From positions 18,948,375-19,012,374 of the forward strand of contig OX439127.1 of NCBI GenBank assembly GCA_949318235.1: a stretch of 64,000 nt of DNA, given 5' to 3'. Below, piece after piece: positions 46,901-56,612 of this stretch. Position numbers and translations under genes: made by a program. The stretch is from Ecdyonurus torrentis (lineage: Eukaryota > Arthropoda > Insecta > Ephemeroptera > Heptageniidae). The notes beneath the pieces were generated by a model. The model saw only the letters and a list, made by a program, of their open reading frames with translations. It did no database searches and had not been told where the DNA came from. Position 1 is the stretch's first letter. The number at the start of each line of letters is the position of its first letter.

Positions 46901-49900
46901 TGCAGGACTTCCTTGAGGAGTATGTCTTGAACCAGACGGTGATGGATCTGAGGGAAAAGAAGCATAGCCTGAAGTTGAGGGGGATGGCTGACCATAACTA
47001 GCTGGTGAGGCTTGATTGAAAGTAGAGTTGAATGTATGTGCACCTTGTTGCTGGCTCCACTGGGGCTGTCGAGGTGAATTAGCTGCAAGTAAATCAAACA
47101 CATCACAGTAAGTTCACTGCAAACTATGTCCTTGCAACGCTCCAGCACGTTCATCAAGAATTCACAACTTCAAAAGTAAAGCCAGGAGCAAGATTTTGTG
47201 CTTTGCATTGGACATAAGTAAAACAAATTGTAAAATAATAAATAATTGTAAATAATAATAGTAAATAAAATAAAAGTTATGTTTATCCTGGTATATATAA
47301 GAAATAATAATTTAGAACAAGAAAATAATAGTTTAAAGTAAAGTTCAATAAAAAGGTATTAAAATAATAATAAAGGAAGAGGTGGACAGAAGTTGTTATT
47401 TTGTTGCTTGTTGTTATCACTCACCAGGGGTAGAAGTTAGGCGGGACTGCCGGGACCAAGTCCCGGCATAAGAAATTCTGCCGGGACTTGGTCCCGGCAG
47501 GTTTCGGTAAAAGTTCTAAACTAAAAAAAAAAAAAAAAAAGCAAGAAAAAAAAAAGCAAGAAAAAAAAAAAAAAAAAAAGCAAGAAAAAGCAAGAAAAAG
47601 GAAAGAAAAAAAAGGGGGCTAAATAAGTAATAATAAAAATCAAATCTATTTCATTCAAGTAAATGACTAGTTTACTTCTATAAATTTACCTTAATTAGTA
47701 CAAAAGTGTATTATTAATGATTTAATCTATAAAGGGTTCTGAAAGCATCATGTTTCCCCAATTTTATTTTTCAGTATTTACATTAATTAACTAATATTAC
47801 AGTCTCATTGCATGCAATTCAATAGCTAAATATTTTGAACTAAATCAAATGCAGAAGAAAAAAAAAAGGAGAAATTAAATTTATTAAAAAAATAAAAATA
47901 AATTATCAAATGTAATAAAAAATTGTCTGATAATGTTTTAAGTTTATCATAAAAGTACAAAAACTCTTGTGAAGATTTTGGAACAAAATACCAGTGGATG
48001 CTCACTTCCCATTGAGGACGTTACGCGTTTAAAAAGTTAGTTCGGTTGCACCACCACTTCATTGGCAGCACCGTCGAATAGTATGTTGACGTCACCGATG
48101 ACGTCATAACAGCTCGATGTGACGTCAGCTGGGGGTTCAAGCCACACATTCGACGGTGCTGCTCTTTGAGTGGTGGTGCAACGAACTAACTTTTTTTGAT
48201 TCACAAACGCGTAACGTCCTCTATGGGAAGTGAGCATCCACTGCAAAATACTGCCCCCAGCCCCTCCATTAATTTTTGCCACTTCACTCATGGTTTGCCT
48301 TGTTCATATTGAACTTTTTGTAATTAGCAATTTGAATTATAAAAAGTTCAATATGAACAAGACATTTAAGTTGTTCCTGCTTTTTTTCATTAGAAATCAT
48401 TTCAGAAAACTCATCACAATTTTTCGATATTATTTATTCATAAATTTCCACAAAATATAATAATTAATATAATTATAATTAATTTCCTGAAACTATGTTC
48501 ACATAAAATATCATGAACAACTTTGAAACATTGAAGTAGTGGATATTGGACATAAATAAATCAATGAACAAATTTCTAATTTTGTAAGCCAACATAATAT
48601 CAGGAACTTCATTGCTATTTTTTTAATGACAAAAATAAATACATGAAAAAAAAATAATAATAAAAAAGTATGATTTTTCTGAAGTTATGTTCAAATAATT
48701 ATTAACAACTTTAAAACAGTAAAGTGGTGGAATTAAATAGTAAAGCAAAAAAAAAAAAAAAATCAATATTTTTTTTTATTTATTTCCACTGCTTTGCCGT
48801 TTAAAAATTTTCATCATTTTTGAAGAGAACATAATTTCAGTAAGTTCGTCACATATTTTTTATTTTAATGCACTAATATTATGCAAAATGTAAAAAATAA
48901 AACTAAAATAAAATATTTGATTTTTAATCTTGAAAAAAAGAATCATTACGTAAAGAATAGATTTTTTTTTAGTTGTGGAAAACCGAAAACAGTATAATCG
49001 GAACCCTCTTTTATTTATCCCCATACATAAAAAAAAAAACGAACTAAGTTTTATGAAGTTTTGTTTTAACATTGCACACATTTACTTAGTCACCTTAAAA
49101 TATTTTTTGCTATATAGCAATAATATCAGGTAAAAAGTGAAACTATGATCTTATAATATTGTTTAATTATTTTTAACAGAAATCGTTAAAATTGCATAGA
49201 TATTTAAAAAAATCGTGCCTCCGGCGGTAACCCCCGCAGGGGGCCCTGCCCCCTTGACCCCCGCAAGGGGGCTATGCCCCCCTTGACCCCCCGTTGGCGG
49301 GGCTTCGCCCCGCATATCATCCTCCTTTAATTATACTATGGTCCCGGCAAGAGAAATTTTCAACTTCTACCCCTGTCGCTCACGAATGCATGCTGAAATA
49401 TTTGCATTAAAACAATAAAATCCCTACAGGATATTTTTAATGTACACTCAAACACAATATTAAATATGCACTTATCTAGAGAGGGCTAACAATACTTTTA
49501 ATTAATATACACAAGAAAGCTATCAATGCAAATCAATGTCTAGTGTTGGGATTTTTATATATTAAAATGGGCAAGTGAGAATGGCATACATTTCTCCCAA
49601 AACTACTTCGAGAGGATACAGTGTAATTAACTATGTAAAGTCAACAGTGATTGGCTAGTAGGTTTATAACACGCTCTGTGATTGGTTTAGCACCGCGGAT
49701 ACAGGTATTGGTGGGAACAACTTTGTATTGGCCAGTGTGTCATTGTTCTTCAGAATCATTAAATAGACCAGTGAAATACGTGCATAATAGTTAGGTACAG
49801 TATACTGCAAAAATCTTCACAGATGCCCACCTCCGCACATGCCATTAATTTTTAATTCCCTGCTTGTAAAAATGTCAGTAATTTGTGCAAGTGATTTCAG

Positions 49901-51456
49901 AGCATTTGTGCACAGTGTTGACCTTTTTTCAATGGTGCCTAGTTAAATTTCAATATCTTGTCTTTAATTTTATGTCATATTTAGATTTTAAATTAAAATG
50001 AGAATTTTACATTTAAAAAAATGAACTTCACATCCCTTGTAATTTTTGAAAGCAATGACGTAGCACGAGCACTCAAAAATCACTGTGTGTCTTAGTTTCG
50101 AATGATAGAAATTTTTTAATGCCATGCCATTAAAAAAAAAAATATAAAACTAAGGAAAAAATAACTAATCCTGAAGCATTGTTGTTGCTTCAGCTGTTGC
50201 CAGTTTCATGCGCAGCTTTAACATTATACTTTTCTTCTTTTAAGGCGGTGGGGGACCGACTTGGACCGGAAATCGCTAAAAGAACAACTATATTTTCCCA
50301 ATAATTTTTTGTACATGATTTAGTTCCAATAAAACAAACACTATAATTTTCAAATAAAACAAAGTAAATTTAAAATATAATTTTTTATACCAAAAAAAAT
50401 TTTAATTATATTTTTAATTGTAAAAAAGTTTCTAATTTGACTAAAATTTCCCGCTCAAATTTGAATTTCCACATTTACATGTTATCTTTAAAGTGTAATA
50501 ACTTAAATATTTGATCGTGTTTTCACATGTTTGACATAACTAAATTCTTAAGTAACATTTCTTCTTTACTTTGTGTTATTTATTATTATTCGCAACCGCC
50601 CAAGTTTGCGAGATAACAGTCGGTCACCTACCCCCTTAACTGCAAGACAGTTATGTGTTAACTATTAAACACGTATTTTACAAACAAATAGTATTTGAAT
50701 ATACTCTCGTAGTTTTTTTTTTTTTTTTTTTTTTTTTTAGTTTATTACAGCAAATACTTCTTTCTTTACTTCTTCCATCCAATAAATGGCTACACTTTCC
50801 CGCCAAACAATATATACCTTGCTGTCCTTTAAAAACATTAGGATTTCTTTGCAAAATAGCCCTTAGAAGCTCGGGTATGTTTTGCTGATGTTCCACAGGT
50901 GGTTCTGTGCCAGCATAGTGGTCCTTCAATTCTCTGAAAACAACAAACACAATATTAATTATTTGAGCATTACACTCAAGACATTTTATCATAAATATAT
51001 ATATATAAAAGATATAACTCAAGTCTACAATTAATCCCTACCAGAGGTTATATAACAAACACTACTCTCAACATCCAAACATGTGAGACTAACGACTGTG
51101 TATTTAGTTTTGACAAGTACCAATTATTTTCAATCTGCTTAAAAATAATAAATATCTACTATGTTTGTTAAAGTCTATTTTTAATATGCTCTCATGTGAA
51201 ATGTGATGATTTAAGAGCAACCCATATTGATACTGTATTTTAGTGTGCAACAGGCAAAATTAGACCCAACTTTGCAGCACAACTCACATGTGTTCGGCTG
51301 AGGTTTGCACCAGTGACTGGATTAACTGTGGCACCAATGCTTCATCACGCACACTCAATAAAATCTGCGCCTCCTCAGCTACACGTGGGTGAAAGAGGAG
51401 AGACTTGTTGCTTAGCGTCTGGGGCAGCGGGGAGGGCAACGGCATCTCCGGCAGCA
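33951..51456 (-). CDS. NIPBL: Nipped-B-like cohesin loader (SCC2), start exon not found
   Basis: Loads the cohesin ring onto chromosomes with its partner MAU2 and stimulates loop extrusion; it also acts in gene regulation. Twenty-nine minus-strand exons join in phase with GT-AG introns into about 2,225 residues plus stop (human NIPBL: 2,804). Order: N-terminal MAU2-binding segment, Q/S/P-rich disordered region, basic/acidic linker with a PxVxL motif, then a long HEAT-repeat hook covering the Cohesin_HEAT and Nipped-B C-terminal domains. Identity with human is strong in blocks such as DYRPLFENFVQDLLTTVNKP, LRVASLDYLG and EEPLFI/DEPLFIIHHIDI. The missing length is almost all in the disordered region. 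The first exon here begins mid-codon (xTG, Leu), so a short start exon lies upstream, or translation starts at the internal ATG at 51,444. Exon groups follow as separate entries. Confidence 0.97.
35025..37099 (-). CDS. NIPBL: NIPBL exons: C-terminal HEAT repeats
   Basis: Exons 36,865-37,099, 36,647-36,801, 36,286-36,550, 35,647-35,837, 35,259-35,567 and 35,025-35,171. Landmarks: LVVPLIEHPSESFMAQLEED, SCLGSIVNNVTRNYK, LFTVGLLMRHFDF, NIEIYLQEEERRM, the spliced W in DQEWSKLSKKENL, KEMGDVSSGMASTVIQLYLR, GLVHPVQIVPYLICMSTD, EIEKKYPGFIHMKT and YLADNLAYFPYQVQDEPLFI. This is the Nipped-B C-terminal domain. The intron 35,838-36,285 is mostly a TTAA-bounded transposon (35,898-36,270). Confidence 0.96.
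35898..36270. mobile_element. TTAA-bounded element, family 2, inside a NIPBL intron
   Basis: TTAAGGGGGTAGGTGACTGA at the left and GGTCACCTTCTACGTTAA at the right are inverted. The full body recurs in reverse orientation at 50,240-50,639 (shared landmarks: GTCAAACATGTGAAAACAC, ATCAAATATTTAAGTTATT, TTTGAAAATTATAGTGTTTG, TGTACAAAAAATTATTG). It fills 373 of the 448 bp of the intron and ends 16 bp from the donor side of exon 36,286-36,550. Confidence 0.88.
37169..39188 (-). CDS. NIPBL: NIPBL exons: central HEAT hook with cohesin HEAT domain
   Basis: Exons 38,988-39,188, 38,673-38,925, 38,320-38,597, 38,006-38,251, 37,794-37,920, 37,560-37,729 and 37,169-37,486. Landmarks: MSLRVASLDYLGVVAARLRK, ARHFYIVQWFRD, ISRYLASKRPFSHSFDVYL, SSIAIRTKAMKCLTMVVEAD, STSVREAAVDLVGKFVLSRP, VSVRKRVIKILKDICIE, MIRRVNDEEGIRKLV and DWFEQLL. 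SxSVREAA and VSVRKRV are paired helices of the Cohesin_HEAT domain. Compared with human there is an added Lys-rich stretch (HKAGKKAKKGRKKRKG) and acidic patch after the QWFRD motif. A 25-A run abuts the donor of exon 38,673-38,925. Confidence 0.96.
39576..41662 (-). CDS. NIPBL: NIPBL exons: start of the HEAT-repeat body
   Basis: Exons 41,492-41,662, 41,236-41,426, 40,894-41,125, 40,580-40,824, 40,226-40,489 and 39,576-39,791. Landmarks: TNTYQRFNRYVEMIFDNTED, LLNILEKNIRDG, SSNMPKRVYLEDVIDRVV, YPSFDPVYRID, LTDTAVLHVSTLGVAPFFVE, SELQLSALKLVT, RYEKHRRLLLDDILASIARLP, ALVLQLIQCVV and YETAMQLAGNFLTVFLNKCG. These correspond in order to human residues of about 1,180-1,690. Introns are short (about 65-435 bp). 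Confidence 0.96.
41769..42641 (-). CDS. NIPBL: NIPBL exons: charged linker with PxVxL motif
   Basis: Exons 42,508-42,641, 41,955-42,174 and 41,769-41,894. The first ends REPRVMLNRLKPE; PRVML fits the PxVxL motif that in human NIPBL (PVVVL) binds the HP1 chromoshadow domain. The second holds an acidic-serine patch (DDASSSDSEEEP) followed by a Lys-rich run, and the third EEERR...DYMPDEDDAPVKNRKRRR, likely nuclear-localisation and phosphorylation sites. Human NIPBL has several hundred more residues in this linker. Confidence 0.9.
43323..43456. mobile_element. TTAA-bounded MITE, 134 bp
   Basis: TTAAAGGCCCGCACAGCTGT is inverted at the right end (to GCGGGCTTTAA). The arms share TTATTTTATTTAATATTAAA. 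The loop is about 30 bp (GTGATTGGCTGAGAG). Confidence 0.85.
43520..44435. mobile_element. Mariner-type element, degenerate, 916 bp
   Basis: The ends CGAGGGCGGGTCAAAAAGTT and AACTTTTTGACCCGCCCTCG are perfectly inverted over at least 22 bp and flanked by TA on both sides. Ends of this form are typical of mariner elements. The interior is too short and shows no DDD/E transposase frame; the longest open frame (43,614-43,865) has no transposase motif. Deletion derivative. Confidence 0.88.
45053..45157. mobile_element. Short MITE, about 105 bp
   Basis: GCTGACTTTAAGCAATTTTG and CACATCC are inverted at GGATGTGAGCGAAATCACTT and AAAGTCGGC. The centre is TGCGCATGCA. Confidence 0.65.
45290..45562 (-). 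mobile_element. tRNA-derived SINE (Ser/Leu-like head)
   Basis: Read on the minus strand from about 45,560, the sequence starts GCTGGTATAGCCGAGTGGTG. TAGCCGAGTGG (45,541-45,551) is a perfect pol III A box and GTTCGAGCC (45,488-45,496) a perfect B box. Between them a TACTC...GAGTA stem resembles the long variable arm of type II tRNAs. The stems are too imperfect for a working tRNA. The body runs on to about 45,290; the 3' end is not clear and no target duplication was identified. Confidence 0.72.
46153..47082 (-). CDS. NIPBL: NIPBL large exon: disordered Q/S/P-rich region
   Basis: One 930-bp exon, about 310 residues, rich in Ser, Pro, Gln, Asn and Ala. It opens NSPRQPQWSQQQ and includes SPSTSGYASF, two glutamine-rich patches (HSQQQQQHN; LQQHQLQQQLQQP) and an Asn-rich stretch (NNSHVSNQVNRLGNIGN). 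Sequence conservation is low, as in this part of NIPBL orthologues, but reading frame and splice phases (enter +1 G|CT, leave G|GT) fit both neighbours. The other minus-strand frame that overlaps its start is a shadow. Confidence 0.9.
47425..49375. mobile_element. Non-autonomous hAT element, 1,951 bp
   Basis: The ends CAGGGGTAGAAGTT and AACTTCTACCCCTG are inverted; the flanks TCACTCAC (47,417-47,424) and TCGCTCAC (49,376-49,383) are an 8-bp target duplication with one mismatch. Subterminal palindromes TGCCGGGACCAAGTCCCGGC and GCCGGGACTTGGTCCCGGC sit near the left end, with GGTCCCGGCA again at the right. A GCAAGAAAAA tandem stretch follows at 47,541-47,600. A G+C block of GGGGGCCCTGCCCCC-type hairpins lies at 49,215-49,315. 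No transposase. Confidence 0.9.
47992..48243. mobile_element. hAT-like MITE nested in the hAT element, 252 bp
   Basis: CAGTGGATGCTCACTTCCCA is inverted at the right end (TGGGAAGTGAGCATCCACTG). CAAAATAC flanks both sides exactly (47,984-47,991 and 48,244-48,251). The arms run on through GAGGACGTTACGCGTTT, AAAAAGTTAGTTCG and TTGCACCACCAC. The centre contains several TGACGTCA copies. Confidence 0.93.
50240..50639. mobile_element. TTAA-bounded element, family 2, copy 2 (reverse orientation)
   Basis: TTAAGGCGGTGGGGGACCGA at the left is inverted at the right (TCGGTCACCTACCCCCTTAA). It is the reverse-oriented counterpart of 35,898-36,270 with better preserved ends. Lies in the NIPBL intron just downstream of exon 50,818-50,933. 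Confidence 0.9.
50818..51456 (-). CDS. NIPBL: NIPBL exons: N-terminal MAU2-binding segment
   Basis: Exons 51,288-51,456 and 50,818-50,933. They read LPEMPLPSPLPQ, then KSLLFHPRVAEEAQILLSVR, then ALVPQLIQSL and HIELKDH, and IPELLRAILQRNPNVFKGQQ. These match the human segment containing LPLPSPLP, KSLLFNARIAEE, SQLVHSLNQ and DHIELKDN closely and in order. This part of the protein is where the MAU2/SCC4 superhelix wraps. The intron between the exons is 354 bp. The acceptor of the first exon follows a run of about 10 T on the coding strand. Confidence 0.95.
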
Positions 51457-51589
51457 CTGCAAAAAAAAAAATATAGAAGCAACAAAACTATTACACTTCT
51501 GAAGTGAGTGCAGTACACATAGCACTTCAATTTCAAGTTACATGCTTGCAAGAAAAAATATTTATATGAATTATGAACCCATCAGATAT

Positions 51590-51720
51590 CAGATGCAAAA
51601 GCAGACACTTTTGACATTGGCTGCAAGTGTCGTGTTCTATTACTAAGCGGGAGAGAAATGAATTATACAGAGACTGTTGGATGTGTGCATCTGATGCGTT
51701 AATATCATATATCTCACTCT
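51590..51720. repeat. Dispersed repeat, copy 2
   Basis: Shares GACATTGGCTGCAAGTG, TTACTAAGCGGGAGAGAAAT and GCATCTGATGC with 18,736-18,850. Located just upstream of the first NIPBL exon resolved. Confidence 0.6.
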
Positions 51721-52139
51721 AAACTTTCAAAGGCACTCTCAACTTTCAGTCCAGAGCAAAAGTAAGTGTCATCTCACAAGAACTTTTTAATGGAATTCAA
51801 AGAGTGGAAGACAAAAAGTCTTAATTTACAAAATAGCTCTCTTAGAATTAAAGTTTTAATGTAACTATATTCATTTTCTAGTTTCTATTATTTTTTGCTT
51901 AAGTTTTAGGCCAACTTAACTACTTCTAAACTAAAAGTATTATTGCTATAGTATTTGCTATTTTGTTGCAAACAACATTAATTTAATTCATAGGATATAA
52001 AAATTATATTTTGAGCATGTTACAGTTAAATATAATTACCACAAAAGCATAAAACAAATCAGTCTAAAATCTCGTTATATACAATGGCAAAGTTTATTTC
52101 AATGTAAACTTCTTCCATAGTATCGAATACGTAAATAGA

Positions 52140-52580
52140 ATACATCTCTGTTGTGCACGTTGCTTACAAAAACATACAACCACTCCCCCTTTTTGACCGC
52201 ATGTATCACTCAGATTATGACGTCACATGTAAACAAAGCCATGCGGCATATAGTTCACGACTTGGCCACGATCAGCGCGACGGTCGTTGTAGAAGAAAAT
52301 AGGGGAATGAGGGAGGGTATCTCAAATCTCACAAACTCTTGGCGGGAAGGATAAGATGCAACGAGGTGAACGAGGAGTTTTTAGCGAATATCAGGAATGC
52401 CGCAAACTTGAACGACTGTTTACTTGCCAAACCCCCTTTGCCATGTGCTCAACGCCCTGCAACGCCCACCCGGCCATCACACTTGAACATCTCTCGACAA
52501 TGACACGAGCTGCGACACGTAAAACATTGAATCGTGCACGAAATATAACATCTCGCGAGTCATCTCGGCGAAACACGTGA
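52140..52580 (-). promoter_or_regulatory. CpG-rich region, candidate NIPBL promoter or 5' exon
   Basis: A stretch with many CpGs (GCGCGACGGTCG, CGGCCAT, CTCGCGAG) and a CRE (ATGACGTCACAT near 52,217) stands out from A+T-rich flanks, about 0.7-1.1 kb upstream of the first NIPBL exon resolved. On the minus strand a possible donor, TTTGGCAA|GTAAAC, lies near 52,415, but the upstream ATG frames do not join that exon in phase, so any exon here is probably 5'UTR. It could alternatively serve a divergent plus-strand gene that I cannot see. Confidence 0.4.
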
Positions 52581-52802
52581 CAACAAGTCAAGCAATAAAA
52601 AAAAAAAAAATTATTTAATGTTAACAAAAATGTTGTTTATTGGAATTTGTATGGTAATTTAACATTTTTATCAATCTAATTATAATTATAAGTCTTCACA
52701 GAACGTAAAAAGTGTTTTCACGATTCACGTAGCTGCTACAACATTATAATAACAATAACGGCACGAAGTGGGGCGAGGAGGAGCGAGCATTATTATGACT
52801 TA

Positions 52803-53591
52803 TCTATAACAATGATTACTTTATAGTGGCTTTGATAAACTAATGTGCATCAAGTTACTGAAAATTTAATAATATTTACCTTTACTTTTTTTATTATTTG
52901 CTCGAACTGACAATACAATTTACAAGACCTTATAATTAAAAATGTGTATCTTTTTTTTTTTTTTTTTTTTTTCTTCTTTTTTTTTTCCTCAATGTTAGAT
53001 AGATAATAACTAATAACAGTAATAACTTTATTAAGGCGTTGTGAGGGCTTGACAGCCCTGTTTTACAAAAACCTGACCATAAACATAATAAACAAATTTA
53101 CATAAGTATATAACATTTCAACATAAATTAGCAACATAATTTATTAATTATATCACACAAATATAAGAGAAGTATTTAGTTTTTCATTAAAGTTTGTAAA
53201 TAATATATAGAAAAATAAGATTTAAATTGAATATGCTTACAACTTATATTATATAATATAAAAAATGTACTCAAAAAAAAAAATATTATACTTTTATACG
53301 AAGAAATTTCATATGATATTTAAGAAAAATTTATAATTATTAACATTAAGAGAAACATAAAATAATTTTTTTACACTTTAATAAGTATAATATAAAGTAT
53401 ATATTTTAAGTCACTTGAGGACGGACCAGTCTATAACAATGAATACTTTATAGTGGCTTTGATAAACTAAAGTGCATCAAGTTACTGAAAATTTAATAAT
53501 ATTTAACTTTACATTTTTTTATTATATTTGCTCGAACTGACAAAACAATTCACAAGACGTTATTCAAATAAAATTAAAAATGTGTATCTTT
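52803..53591 (+). repeat. Direct repeat of about 155 bp, spaced by 480 bp
   Basis: 52,803-52,952 and 53,430-53,591 match closely: TCTATAACAATGAxTACTTT, GTGCATCAAGTTACTGAAAA, TTGCTCGAACTGACAA and AAAAATGTGTATCTTT. The interval contains a poly-T run and a GGGCTTGACAGCCCTG hairpin (53,047-53,062). The interval has no coding frame, so a segmental duplication or a duplicated repeat is likelier than a retrotransposon with long terminal repeats. Confidence 0.75.
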
Positions 53592-54921
53592 AATGTAACT
53601 TATGTGCAATGCAATGTATGATTGGTTTAGTATTACTTATTCATCAAGTAAGAGTATAAAATATAAGCCTGTCACGATACTATACTTATCAAATCGATAC
53701 AACAAAAAAATGCATTTTCTAATATTTATTTGTGGTATATATTATGTTTTGCGGTCAGCTTTATTTATTTTATTATTATTAACTTTTGTTTGTATTGTTA
53801 TTACGACTTTACATTTATTTTTAGTTCATTTAGCTATTTACATTTTAATTACTTATAGTTTTTGTTTCACAACACTAACTTCATTTCTAGACGACTTCAA
53901 ATTGTTTCTATATAATATGTATTATATTAAACATAACTGATATTTTTGACCTATTGTTAAGAGCCACGTTCAGGGCTGCTTCAGACTGATAGTGGAATTA
54001 TTGACGCGAATGTAAGATAAAAATTACTTCTCTTCCTTTTCTGCCACCCCCCCCCCTCCCCACATCACATCTAGTTTTAGGACAATACAAGAAAATACAA
54101 TGTACCAGATTAATTAAAAGATGGCTGTATGTGACAAAAGCATGATGTTTCAAAGATGGTTAGGACAATTCTAAATAAATAAAACATAACAAAATAGAAA
54201 ACGGATGATGTTGGTTTGATCTCTGTTTGCCTTTGAAATTTTGCGACAGTTTGCCTTTATTTATTTTATCATTTTTATTTTGTTACTATTATTATTTCCC
54301 ACTCAAAAGCATATTTCTACAAATGTGCAAAAGCAAAATATTAAGGGAAGTGGTCAGTAATGGAGATCACCTACTAAAAATGGCATCGTCCACTATTATA
54401 ATAACGACAAGAAACCACATAGGTCAAAACTATGGGTGTCAACATCATGCAATATTTTTAAAAGCAAATTTAATTGAAATTTTAGGTCTATAAAGCTCAA
54501 TGTTTATTTCCACTAATTATGTTCATTCTTATTGCAACAGCATCACAAATAAATACGTAATAAAGATGTTAGTCCGATTTCTACGTCTATTTATAGCATA
54601 CGCAATAATGAATAATGAGCGTGCTGCAAAGGACAACAAATATATTTTGCAGTGTAATTAATTGTGGTATTCCAAAATAACAAAACATATTCTATGACAT
54701 AAATGTAGCGTGAATTACAGTATCGATCCCTTTTATACTAGGGTGATTTTAACATAAAATTTACCAGGGCGTAGCTGACACAAAAATGCCCAATTTTGGA
54801 GCACGAAAGGTACACTATTAATATCTTTTAAGATTATACTATAAAATTGATGGCTATGCCCGATTAAAATCCAGAGATATTGGACAACTGACCCCCCCGC
54901 CCTTTAAGAGACGTTGTGAAT

Positions 54922-54949
54922 GAACGGAGTTGGTACATCAACTCCGTTC
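54922..54949. repeat. Perfect hairpin
   Basis: GAACGGAGTTG and CAACTCCGTTC form an 11-bp stem around GTACAT. No T-run follows on either strand; function unknown. Confidence 0.8.
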
Positions 54950-56020
54950 TTAATTACAATTAATCGCACGTGGAATACTTCATATAGGAATATCATGCAA
55001 GAGTAACGAGATTCAAAGAATAACATAATTATTTTTTCATTGCAAGGGAGAAATACCTAACATTGAAATTTTAAGTCAACAACTAATAAGCCATAAAAAT
55101 TATTTTATTTAACACAATAAATATTACTTTCAGACATCATTTCATTTACAAAGTAAAGCCGGTGAAATATTATCGTTCTTTTTCATTAATATTTCTGAAG
55201 ATACAAATTGATATAATTATTTACACGACAAATACATGAGACAAATACAAGTCGCGTAGAAAGCGATATAAATAACCATGCATATTAGACAACTTTTAAG
55301 TCCAGTTCACACGAGGCTATAAAATTAAGTTGACATAGTGAAATATCATTACAATAAAATTTCATGAAGTATTTGCACAGCAATTTTTTACTGTTTATAT
55401 AGTTTTAATAGCATGTTAACTATATTTTATATTGAATGCACTGTGACAAAATCAAATAAGTAATAATTATGCTCAATGCAGCAACATTAATGCAGTGCAA
55501 AACAATTTATGATTATGTTAGCATCACAACCCGAAATTGACCCAAACTAGGTATTTTTGCTCATTTCGGCTTTTGGTTCGTCGCTTTTTGCCAAAACCCG
55601 GAATGCCAGTTTATTTCGGCTTTTGGTCACGACATTTTGATCCATACTAGTTTTGAGCATTTCGCAAAAAGCAAAACCCGGTGTAAACACTTATATTTAG
55701 TTTTGGTCTTTGAATTTTGACCAGAACTAGTTGTGGTCAAAATTGAAAAATCAAAAGCCGAAAAATGAACATTTCTCAACTCAGAATTTTATACAATGAT
55801 AAAAGACTACAATTATATTACAAATGCATGATGTTTTGGTATTATAATTCAGGCGTTAAAACAATATATTTTATTATTTTACTATGCAAAATATATGGTC
55901 TGAAAGATAATTTTGATTAGAATGCGCTGACCATAATCTCTAAATCTTATGGCTATAGATACGGAATATAAATTGAGACAATACGAAAAATAAACTTACT
56001 GTTTGACCTCTAGCAAGACC

Positions 56021-56149
56021 ACTTGCAATGAGCGAACTTTTTAAAATAATTTGAAATTTTCTTAATGCATTTCTTACAAAAAAAAAAAAAAAAAAATCAT
56101 TTTCCCTTGTTGCAACAATTACAAACATTTTATTGCAAGTGGTCCATTC
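56021..56149. mobile_element. Small MITE inside the 55,516-56,901 element
   Basis: CCACTTGCAAT near the left and ATTGCAAGTGG at the right are inverted. The interior matches the repeat at 26,275-26,395. A run of about 18 A lies in the middle. Confidence 0.65.
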
Positions 56150-56540
56150 AGTAATAGAGTATTATTATTATTTTAAGAGGCTACTTACGATTAAATGTAA
56201 AATAAGAGCTATGTATAAAACCACTAACCATGTTCACTTATAATTTGCGCACCAACAATATACGTGTGCTGTGAACTTTTTAAATTCAAACACTTTCTTC
56301 TGACTTTCTTATCCTGTTTCTAACGAATATTATGAAATTATGAACCATGTTTTCAGCAGAGACAAACAGTCAACTGAATATACGAACAAGAAATATTTTA
56401 AAATAAATCGTTATCACTGGATAAAGTAAGGTGGACTTGAACTTTGAACCAATATAAGGGAAACTAGTCATAAGTCACAAGTCACTCTTATTGTTAATAT
56501 TAAAATAAATATTTTTACTTTTTTTATTTAACGTGTCGTG

Positions 56541-56557
56541 TTCTCTCTCTCTCTCTT

Positions 56558-56609
<52 letters not shown>
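56541..56609. repeat. (CT)n microsatellite
   Basis: CT tract with two interruptions (TTTCTTT), about 65 bp. Confidence 0.95.

Positions 56610-56612
<3 letters not shown>

Larger units (their letters stand above)
47083..50817 (-). other. NIPBL 3.7-kb intron with a nested hAT element
   Basis: Separates the MAU2-binding exons from the large disordered exon. More than half of it is a hAT element and another 400 bp is a TTAA-bounded element; the remainder (49,384-50,239) shows no gene or clear repeat. No extra coding exon recognised. Confidence 0.7.

Noticed and set aside
46759..47157. 132-codon minus-strand frame overlapping the large NIPBL exon
   Set aside because: It is the shifted reading of the same exon; only the NSPRQPQW frame fits splice phases on both sides.
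52391..52627. Minus-strand frame starting MAGWALQG as the NIPBL start exon
   Set aside because: Its possible donor leaves phase 0, which cannot join the resolved exon (needs one leftover base), and the residues do not match the conserved start.
52803..53591. Solo or paired LTRs of a retrotransposon
   Set aside because: Copies do not begin TG or end CA, the interval is only 480 bp, and there is no primer-binding site or coding frame.
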